15,003 bases of DNA, taken from Myxococcales bacterium. Its GTDB lineage: Bacteria > Myxococcota > Polyangia > Fen-1088. The notes beneath the pieces are model-generated. The model ran no database searches and was not told the DNA's origin. It was given only the letters and a program-made list of their open reading frames with translations. Below, piece by piece: positions 10,365 to 15,003 of the stretch. Numbering within the stretch: the stretch's first letter is position 1; each line of letters opens with the position of its first letter. A program made the translations under genes and the position numbers. The stretch lies in contig PMCR01000289.1 of assembly GCA_003155465.1 (NCBI GenBank), positions 1 through 15,003 on the forward strand, written 5' to 3'.

Positions 10365-13031
10365 TCATGCCCAGGCCTTCTTCAGCAGCCAGCCCTTGAC
10401 CACCTGTGTGAGCACCACGTAGCAAGCCAGCGTCGTGAAGAGAAAGACCCAGTACAGGGGCGGCAGGGCCACGAATCCCAGCGCGCCGGCAATGGGTGAG
10501 AAGGGAAGGTAGAGGCCGAAAGCCATGACCAACACCGTGGTGACCGTGAGCGGCCAACTCGCCCGGCTTTGCAGGAAGGGGAACTTGTTGGTGCGGATGA
10601 CGTGGATGATGAGGGTCTGGGTAAGCAGCGACTCGACGAACCACCCGGTCTGGAACAGTTGGGCCTGGCTCGGATCCCACGCCCCGAAGGCGTAGAGCAT
10701 GACAAGGTACGTGGTGTAATCGAAGATCGAGCTGCAAGGCCCGATGAATAGGATGAAACGCGTGATCTCGTTCATCGACCAAGGACGCGGCCGCAGGATC
10801 TGCTCCGGGTCCACGTCATCGGTCGGGATGGGCACCTGGGAGAAATCGTAGAGGAGGTTGTTGGTCAGGATCTGGATGGGCGCCATGGGTACATAGGGCA
10901 GAAAGGCACTGGCGCCCACCACGGAGAACATGTTGCCGAAGCTGGAACTGGCGCCCATCCGGATGTACTTGAGGATGTTGGCGAATACCTTGCGGCCCTC
11001 CAGCAGGCCGTCCTCCAACACGAGCAGGCTCTTTTCCAGAAGCACGAGGTCGGCCGATTCCTTGGCGATGTCGACTGCGGAATCCACTGAGATCCCGACG
11101 TCGGCGGTGCGCAGCGCCGGCGCATCGTTGATGCCGTCGCCCAGAAAGCCCACCACGTGCTTCCGGCTCTGCAGGGCGGCGATGATGCGTTGCTTGTGAA
11201 TGGGGGCCAGCCGCGCGAACAGGGTGGTCCGTTCCACCACAGAAACCAACTCCGCGTCGGTCATGGACTCGATCTGCGAGCCCAGCAGCACGTGCTGGGT
11301 GGGGATGCCGACCTCGTGGCAGATTTTCTTGCTCACCAACTCGTTGTCGCCGGTCAGGACCTTGACCGCGACCCCGTGCTGGCCAAGGGCCACCACCGCG
11401 GGGGCCGTCGTGTCCTTGGGGGGATCGAAGAAGGCCACATAGCCGCGCAGGACCAGATCGCATTCGTCGGCCTTGGAATAGGCCGGCTTGCGATCCAGAT
11501 CGCGGTAGGCAACCGCCAGCACACGAAAGCCGTCGCTGGACAGACGTCGGTACTCTTCCTTCAGATCCTCGATGAGCACGCGCTCCATGGGAAGGATTTC
11601 GTCCTCGTATTCGAAATGCGTGCAGCGCTTGAACATCTCCTCCGGCGCGCCCTTGCAGATAAGACGCGGCTGCCCCGTCGGCGTTTCCACCACGACTGAC
11701 ATCAACCGGCGCGCGAAGTCGAACGGAATTTCGTCCAGTTTTCGATGCTCCGGAACATGGAACTGATCGTGAATCTCTTCCTTGTGCGCCAGCACCGCAC
11801 GATCGAGAACGTTGCGCAGGCCGGTCTGAAAGTGGCTATTCAGATAGGCCAGCATCAGGACATCGTCGTCTTCTTCCAATTCTACGTCGCAATGCCGTTC
11901 CAGCACCACCCGGTCCATGGTCAGCGTCCCCGTCTTGTCCGTGCACAGCACGTTCATCGCGCCCAGGTTCTGAATCGAATTCAGGCGCTTGACGATCGTC
12001 TTGTGGCGCGACATCGACACCGCGCCCTTGGCGAGGTTCGTCGTCACGATCATCGGCAACATCTCGGGCGTGAGGCCCACCGCGATCGCGAGCCCGAACA
12101 GGAGCGCCTCCACCCAGTCGCCCTTCGTGAGACCGTTGATCAGGAAGACGATGGGCACCATCACGAAGATGAAGCGAATGAACAGCCAGCTCACGCGCTT
12201 GATGCCCGCGTCGAACGACGTTTCAGCGCGTCGACCAGAAATGCCCTTCGCCATCCGGCCAAACGTCGTGCGGCTCCCCGTGTTCACGACCACCGCCGTG
12301 GCCGTGCCGCTCACCACGCTCGACCCCATGAAGATGATCGTGGGCAACTCCGTCTGCGCGACGGGCGCGGAGGGTTTCTCGGCGCGATCGCTCTTCTCCA
12401 CCGGCATCGCCTCGCCGGTCAGCGACGACTGTCCCACGAATACGTCTTTCGCCGCAATGAGCCGCAGATCGGCGGGAATCATGTCGCCCGCCGACAAGTA
12501 CACGATGTCGCCCGGCACCAGTTCGGCCATCGGAATTTCACGTCGATGCGTGACCGGCGTGCTCCCGAGCACATACGCATCGTCGGCGCGCTCTACGGTG
12601 GCCGTGGTCCGCACCAGGGCCCGCAACGCCAGCGCCGCCTTGCTCGAGCGGAACTCCTGCACAAAGCGCAGGCCCGTACTGAGCACGACCATGAAACCGA
12701 TGACGAACATGGCGCGGTCATCGCCAGTCAACGCCGAGACGACCGCGAGCGCGGTGAGCAGGAAGTTGAACGGGTTTGCGAAGGCGCGACCGAGTTCGAC
12801 GTACCACGTAGGTGGTTTCTCGTGCGCGACTTCGTTGCGCCCGTATCGCGCGCGACGCAGCGCGGCCTCGTCGTCCGTGAGGCCCTCACGCGACGACTGC
12901 AACTCGGCAAGAACGGCTTCAACGTCCAGGAAGGCGGCGCGTTCGAGCAGCTCATTGGCGCTGGCGGCGGTGCCGTTCGCGCCGTTCTCGCCACGCTGGC
13001 CAGACGACCGGAGGAAAGGGAGGAATCGCAT
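10365..13031 (-). CDS. mgtA: Magnesium-transporting P-type ATPase, MgtA family (P3B)
   Basis: This inner-membrane pump imports Mg2+ using ATP. The 888-residue protein is close to E. coli MgtA in length (898). It shows TGEAMP in the actuator domain (about 205-210), the family-typical membrane motif PEMLPMIVTTNLAKGA (about 322-337), the phosphorylation motif DKTGTLT with D365, the nucleotide-binding KGAPE (about 460-464), and GDGINDAP (about 631-638). Hydrophobic segments lie at about 85-125, 283-320, 690-735 and through the C-terminus. ATG 13031 has AGGA seven bases upstream. The 5' leader carries an M-box riboswitch and a hairpin, so expression should fall when cytoplasmic Mg2+ is high. Threonine codon use differs between the two halves (see findings). 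The next gene starts 25 bp downstream. Confidence 0.96.
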   Translation of the reverse strand: MRFLPFLRSSGQRGENGANGTAASANELLERAAFLDVEAVLAELQSSREGLTDDEAALRRARYGRNEVAHEKPPTWYVELGRAFANPFNFLLTALAVVSALTGDDRAMFVIGFMVVLSTGLRFVQEFRSSKAALALRALVRTTATVERADDAYVLGSTPVTHRREIPMAELVPGDIVYLSAGDMIPADLRLIAAKDVFVGQSSLTGEAMPVEKSDRAEKPSAPVAQTELPTIIFMGSSVVSGTATAVVVNTGSRTTFGRMAKGISGRRAETSFDAGIKRVSWLFIRFIFVMVPIVFLINGLTKGDWVEALLFGLAIAVGLTPEMLPMIVTTNLAKGAVSMSRHKTIVKRLNSIQNLGAMNVLCTDKTGTLTMDRVVLERHCDVELEEDDDVLMLAYLNSHFQTGLRNVLDRAVLAHKEEIHDQFHVPEHRKLDEIPFDFARRLMSVVVETPTGQPRLICKGAPEEMFKRCTHFEYEDEILPMERVLIEDLKEEYRRLSSDGFRVLAVAYRDLDRKPAYSKADECDLVLRGYVAFFDPPKDTTAPAVVALGQHGVAVKVLTGDNELVSKKICHEVGIPTQHVLLGSQIESMTDAELVSVVERTTLFARLAPIHKQRIIAALQSRKHVVGFLGDGINDAPALRTADVGISVDSAVDIAKESADLVLLEKSLLVLEDGLLEGRKVFANILKYIRMGASSSFGNMFSVVGASAFLPYVPMAPIQILTNNLLYDFSQVPIPTDDVDPEQILRPRPWSMNEITRFILFIGPCSSIFDYTTYLVMLYAFGAWDPSQAQLFQTGWFVESLLTQTLIIHVIRTNKFPFLQSRASWPLTVTTVLVMAFGLYLPFSPIAGALGFVALPPLYWVFLFTTLACYVVLTQVVKGWLLKKAWA

Positions 13032-13075
13032 GGTGCCATCCTGCTGGGCAGGTCGTTGAGGCCAGAAACGACGAT

Positions 13076-13103
13076 GGCCCCGAGCGGACGAGTGCTCAGG
13101 GCC
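13076..13103 (-). terminator. Terminator-like hairpin of the mgtA riboswitch expression platform
   Basis: On the minus strand GGCCCTGAGC (13103-13094) pairs with GCTCGGGGCC (13085-13076), a 10-bp stem with one U-G wobble and an 8-base loop, ACTCGTCC. A modest T-containing tract (ATCGTCGTTTCTGG) follows. The loop, with the last stem base, contains CACTCGT (13094-13088), the perfect complement of ACGAGTG (13152-13146) in the 3' strand of the riboswitch P1 stem. The two structures can therefore compete. The weak T-tract leaves room for a Rho-dependent or translational mechanism instead. Confidence 0.6.
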
Positions 13104-13145
13104 GTGCCATGCGCGGTCCTCAAGGCGTCAGCGGACGCCCTGCAA

Positions 13146-13310
13146 CACTCGTACGAGCTTTGGCACCGCGTTCCGTAAGAACCGGAGATCCGGTTCAGCC
13201 ACGTTGGGCAAACCCTTGAGACGGGAGTGCCTGTTCTACCACGGACGACCTCTCTCGATGTCGCCGGGCAGTGGCCTGTGTGTTACGCGGGAGCCTCGCC
13301 TACCGAGACC
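13146..13310 (-). ncRNA. M-box (ykoK-type) magnesium riboswitch in the mgtA leader
   Basis: The minus-strand leader of mgtA carries the conserved M-box landmarks in order: GGTAGGCGAGGCTCC (about 13304-13290), CCACTGCCCGG (about 13273-13263), AGAACAG (about 13238), and the 3' signature GGTGCCAAAGCTCGTACGAG (13167-13148), which corresponds to the known GTGCTAAAGCTCTACGA. The length of about 165 nt fits the class, and CTCG near 13307 can pair with CGAG near 13151 to close P1. It sits between the mgtA promoter and start codon. The M-box binds several Mg2+ ions and lowers expression of Mg2+ importers. This call is by eye; a covariance-model score would settle it. Confidence 0.88.
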
Positions 13311-13345
13311 TACGTCGCGCTCCGCGCATCCGCGGAACGAGAGGC

Positions 13346-13374
13346 AGTCTAGCACGCCCTCCCCGAGTTGTCAA
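13346..13374 (-). promoter_or_regulatory. Sigma-70-type promoter for mgtA
   Basis: On the minus strand TTGACA (13374-13369) is followed after exactly 17 bases by TAGACT (13351-13346). This is a full consensus -35, a good -10 and optimal spacing. Transcription would begin near 13339-13340, about 30 bases before the M-box, leaving a leader of roughly 310 nt to the mgtA start. Confidence 0.8.
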
Positions 13375-13396
13375 ATCGGCCTTTCCCGACTGTCAG

Positions 13397-13412
13397 ATAC
13401 CATCTGGGGTAT
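13397..13412. promoter_or_regulatory. Operator 1: ATACC-N6-GGTAT palindrome
   Basis: ATACC (13397-13401) and GGTAT (13408-13412) form a perfect inverted repeat around ATCTGG. It lies just upstream of the extended -10 of the rightward promoter, in the -35/-10 spacer region. AT-flanked, GC-cored short palindromes are typical targets of the CsoR/RcnR/FrmR family (known for E. coli RcnR as TACT-G6-N-AGTA). An RcnR-like gene lies in the downstream operon. Confidence 0.65.
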
Positions 13413-13420
13413 GCTATACT
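13412..13420 (+). promoter_or_regulatory. Extended -10 promoter of the HTH/rcnR-like operon
   Basis: TGCTATACT at 13412-13420 is an extended -10 (TGnTATACT). No good -35 is present at the right distance, which extended -10 promoters tolerate. The predicted start of transcription, about 13427, lies inside operator 2 and only about 10 bases before the ATG at 13437, so the first message would be almost leaderless. Both flanking palindromes are placed to block polymerase. Confidence 0.65.
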
Positions 13421-13437
13421 ATACCGGACACGGTATA
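13420..13437. promoter_or_regulatory. Operator 2: ATACC-N6-GGTAT palindrome over the transcription start
   Basis: ATACC (13421-13425) and GGTAT (13432-13436) repeat the operator 1 half-sites with the same six-base spacer length. Symmetry extends to seven bases per arm here (TATACCG / CGGTATA). The distance from operator 1 is exactly 24 bp. It covers the predicted +1 and abuts the ATG at 13437. Confidence 0.68.
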
Positions 13438-13853
13438 TGACACCGACGCACTCGCTCCTCCTCATCGTCATCGTGGTCGCGCTGCCGCTTCGGGCCTTCG
13501 TCAACTGGCGAGCCGCGGCGTCGCTGCGCGACCGCCGCCACTGGGTCACGCTGCAGCGGACCCGCGCACTGACCGGGGTCTCGGAGGCGGAACTCGCCGC
13601 GCTGTTGGGCGTGACGACGGCGCAACTGAGCGACTGGGAGGCGTCGGGTGTTCCGGTGCGTCATCACGCGGACGTTGTCATGTTGTTACAGAAGACGAGG
13701 GCGTTGCGTCGCGAACTTGCTCCGCCGATGGCGAAGGCCTTGCTGCTGCTGCGACTCAGGCGCCCAATCCAGATCGCGGAGAGGGATTGCAACCGCGCCG
13801 ACCTGTCGCGCGTTGCCAAAGCGCATCAAATTGAGTTCACGGTGCGCCCTTAG
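13437..13853 (+). CDS. Small protein with N-terminal membrane segment and Xre-like HTH
   Basis: I do not recognise a named family. The 138-residue product has a hydrophobic segment at about 7-18 (LLLIVIVVALPL) followed by RAFVNWRAAASLRDRRHW, then a helix-turn-helix-like stretch at about 43-72 (LTGVSEAELAALLGV then TTAQLSDWEASG), which resembles the DNA-binding helices of Xre-type domains. A basic, leucine-rich region (about 86-112) and a short C-terminal domain follow. ATG 13437 is chosen because upstream in-frame starts would include the promoter. There is no clear Shine-Dalgarno, so translation may be leaderless. The next gene begins 36 bp downstream. It could be a membrane-anchored regulator working with the RcnR-like protein; this is inference from position and fold only. 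Confidence 0.7.
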   Translation: MTPTHSLLLIVIVVALPLRAFVNWRAAASLRDRRHWVTLQRTRALTGVSEAELAALLGVTTAQLSDWEASGVPVRHHADVVMLLQKTRALRRELAPPMAKALLLLRLRRPIQIAERDCNRADLSRVAKAHQIEFTVRP

Positions 13854-13872
13854 GGCGGTCCGTTTACCGCCC
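13853..13872 (+). promoter_or_regulatory. Intercistronic hairpin before the rcnR-like gene
   Basis: GGGCGGT (13853-13859) and ACCGCCC (13866-13872) form a perfect 7-bp stem with a six-base loop (CCGTTT), starting at the last base of the upstream stop codon. No T-tract follows, so a full terminator is unlikely. It may stabilise the message or set the expression ratio of the two genes. Confidence 0.45.
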
Positions 13873-13889
13873 CCCGGCCCAGAGGAAAG

Positions 13890-14168
13890 ATGGCGCACAC
13901 GGTACGTGACAAGGACAAGCTGCTGAAGCGCGTGAAGCGCGCTATCGGCCAAGTCGAGGCGGTGAAGCGCGCCCTCGAAGACGAGGACGATTGCGGCGAC
14001 ATCATGCGGCTCATCTCGGCGGCCCGTGGCGCGATGAACAGCCTCATGGCAGAGGTCGTGGAAGGCCACATTCGCGAGCACATGGTGGATCCCGATCGGC
14101 GCCCGACGTCGTCCGAGGCGCGTGCGGCACAGCAACTCATCGACGTGGTCAAGGGCTACGTGCGGTAG
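13890..14168 (+). CDS. RcnR/CsoR/FrmR-family metal-sensing transcriptional repressor
   Basis: The 92-residue all-helical protein belongs to the DUF156 family, whose tetramers bind DNA in the apo form and release it on metal (or formaldehyde, for FrmR) binding. Its N-terminus MAHTVRDKDKLLKRV resembles E. coli RcnR (MSHTIRDKQKLKAR). The ligand positions H3, C35, H60 and H64 are all present, the set RcnR uses for Ni2+/Co2+; CsoR copper sensors use a different C-H-C set. The core GQVEAVKRALE, RGAMNSLMAEVVEGHIREH and the C-terminal VVKGYVR fit the family. The ribosome site AGAGGAAAG is directly before the ATG. No rcnA-type exporter follows; the nearest transporter is the divergent mgtA. Its likely targets are the two palindromes at 13397-13436, implying autorepression. 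Ni/Co specificity is inferred from the residues only. Confidence 0.9.
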   Translation: MAHTVRDKDKLLKRVKRAIGQVEAVKRALEDEDDCGDIMRLISAARGAMNSLMAEVVEGHIREHMVDPDRRPTSSEARAAQQLIDVVKGYVR

Positions 14169-14265
14169 CGAGTTGCGCAGCGCGCGCCTTCTGGTCACGG
14201 AATGTCCTTCACGTGACCTGCCAACACGGGCAACGAACGCATCGATCTCTTGCCTGAGACACGCT

Positions 14266-14295
14266 GCCCCGCCGCGGCCGAAACCGCAACGGGGC
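14266..14295. terminator. Bipartite GC-rich hairpin, possible terminator
   Basis: GCCCCG (14266-14271) pairs with CGGGGC (14290-14295), and inside it GCGG (14274-14277) pairs with CCGC (14284-14287), separated by a small CC/AA internal loop and a six-base loop. It lies about 100 bp after the rcnR-like gene and, on the other strand, eight bases after the tRNA fragment. No strong T-tract follows on either strand. It could be the original terminator of the tRNA gene or end the rcnR-like message. Confidence 0.4.
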
Positions 14296-14302
14296 ATCGG
14301 AA

Positions 14303-14346
14303 TGGGACATCGAGGAGTGGAACCTCGGACCTCCGGCTTATGAGGC
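14303..14346 (-). pseudogene. 3' half of a tRNA-Met(CAU) gene (orphan fragment)
   Basis: Read on the minus strand, the segment begins in the anticodon loop (CTCATAA, anticodon CAU at 14341-14339), continues with the 3' anticodon strand GCCGG, a variable loop, a complete T-arm (CGAGG-TTCCACT-CCTCG) and the 3' acceptor strand ATGTCCC plus A. The 5' side is missing: the bases before the loop do not pair with GCCGG, and no matching GGGACAT acceptor strand or D-arm lies upstream. CCA is not encoded. This is the shape left when an element integrates at the anticodon loop of a tRNA gene. A plain degenerate tRNA pseudogene is the alternative. The surrounding 14169-14487 gap holds nothing else I can support beyond the hairpin at 14266. 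Confidence 0.75.
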
Positions 14347-14487
14347 ATCGCTGGGCGAAAGCGTGGTGCAATACCGGTTTCGCAACGTCGTTGCCGCCTA
14401 CCCAGGAACTCCGCGATGGCCCGACCGCCCGAGAGGGATGCTGACCCGGCATCGGGAGCACTTGATGCTGGTGATTGAAACGCGCTG

Positions 14488-15003
14488 TTAGGGCAGCGGC
14501 TTCACTCGCTTGCCCCAGGTGGGAGAAGGCGGCTCCTTGGTGGCGCGCTGCACCGGCTTGGCCTCGAGCTGCTTGAGCGCTTCCTGCACCGCGCGCTCAA
14601 GCTGCGGGTCGTGGCCGGCCGCGACGTCCTTGGGGAAGTTCTCGACGTCGATGTCCGGCGCCTGCCCCACGTTCTCCACGTCCCACTGGTTGTCGCGCCG
14701 GAAGAAGCCGCCGCGCGGCGCGATCATCGACCCGCCGTCCACGAACACCGGCGTGTCGGCGGTGTGCACGAGCCCGCCCCACGTGCGCTTGCCCACGAGG
14801 GTGCCGAGCTTGCGGTGGTGGAACATCCACGGCATCAGGTCGCCGCCCGAGCCGGCCTGCTCGTTGATGATCATCACCTTCGGGCCCCAGATGCCGGCCG
14901 CCGGGCTGGTGAACGGCATGCGGTCGCCGGCGACGTTGTTGAAGTAGCCGTCGAAGCGGCGCTCCATCACCTCGATCATGTAGTCGGCCGCCGAGCCGCC
15001 GCC
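14488..15003 (-). CDS. Tricorn-like S41 family peptidase, C-terminal part (5' end beyond window)
   Basis: The visible 171 residues are the end of the catalytic core of a tricorn protease homologue, a large peptidase of bacteria and archaea that trims peptides. Motifs seen are the substrate-binding GGGSAADYMIEVMERR at the window edge, the nucleophile region INEQAGSGGDLMPWMF (Ser of GSGGD), GKRTWGGLVHT, VDGGSMIAPRGGF, VENVGQAPDIDVEN and GHDPQLERAVQEALKQLE. The tail is lysine- and proline-rich (ATKEPPSPTWGKRVKPLP). The beta-propeller, PDZ and C1 domains expected upstream are outside the window. Codon third positions are almost all G or C. It ends just right of the tRNA fragment, so it could belong to inserted DNA or to the host backbone. 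Confidence 0.9.
   Translation of the reverse strand, partial: GGGSAADYMIEVMERRFDGYFNNVAGDRMPFTSPAAGIWGPKVMIINEQAGSGGDLMPWMFHHRKLGTLVGKRTWGGLVHTADTPVFVDGGSMIAPRGGFFRRDNQWDVENVGQAPDIDVENFPKDVAAGHDPQLERAVQEALKQLEAKPVQRATKEPPSPTWGKRVKPLP

Noticed and set aside
10351..10377. Eight-codon open frame (MNRLGIGF) overlapping the mgtA stop as ATGA
   Set aside because: It is too short to support as a gene and has no conserved feature; it may at most help translational coupling to the next start.
11745..13178. 477-codon plus-strand open frame opposite mgtA
   Set aside because: The mgtA frame carries all P-type ATPase motifs; the plus translation is His/Arg-rich without recognisable domains.
13368..13436. 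Upstream extension of the HTH protein to a TTG at 13368
   Set aside because: The extension would contain the gene's own extended -10 and both operators, so it cannot be part of the message.
14258..14491. Plus-strand open frame of about 77 codons ending TRC, rich in Trp and Tyr, between the rcnR-like gene and the S41 gene
   Set aside because: It has no convincing start or ribosome site, runs through the tRNA fragment and hairpin, and overlaps the end of the S41 gene. It may be a decayed remnant but cannot be supported as a gene.

Overview
The window is GC-rich DNA from a Gram-negative bacterium. Outer-membrane biogenesis genes (bamA, lolD, lolC), a kinase-fold protein fused to TPR repeats and tightly packed genes suggest a myxobacterial or other deltaproteobacterial-type lineage, possibly a metagenomic contig. 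This placement is inference; no rRNA or other taxonomic marker is present.

The left 13 kb is almost entirely minus-strand. Read in the direction of transcription (right to left) it holds mgtA (Mg2+ P-type ATPase), a kinase-fold protein lacking key catalytic residues (pseudokinase) with a membrane segment and TPRs, a gamma-class carbonic anhydrase, prfB (peptide release factor 2, read through a programmed +1 frameshift), a 304-bp gap filled with a repeat element, lysS, a LolC/E-type permease, lolD and bamA, which runs off the left edge. lysS/lolC, lolC/lolD and lolD/bamA each overlap by four bases (ATGA, GTGA, GTGA), so this end looks like a translationally coupled operon for lipoprotein release and outer-membrane protein assembly.

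The 400-bp divergent region at 13032-13436 is the richest regulatory stretch. Leftward, mgtA has a near-consensus sigma-70 promoter, an M-box (ykoK-type) Mg2+ riboswitch, and a terminator-like hairpin whose loop can pair with the 3' strand of the riboswitch P1 stem. Rightward, an extended -10 promoter is flanked by two ATACC-N6-GGTAT palindromes spaced exactly 24 bp apart. They lie in front of a two-gene unit: a small protein with an N-terminal membrane segment and an HTH, then an RcnR/CsoR-family metal-sensing repressor with the H3/C35/H60/H64 ligand set.

The right end holds a 44-nt orphan 3' half of a tRNA-Met(CAU) gene, which looks like an integration-site remnant, and the C-terminal part of a tricorn-like S41 peptidase running off the edge.

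The main points of interest are the riboswitch with its competing expression platform, the tandem operators beside the RcnR-like/membrane-HTH pair, the pseudokinase, a dispersed inverted repeat that reads in frame through the bamA 5' end, and the tRNA fragment.
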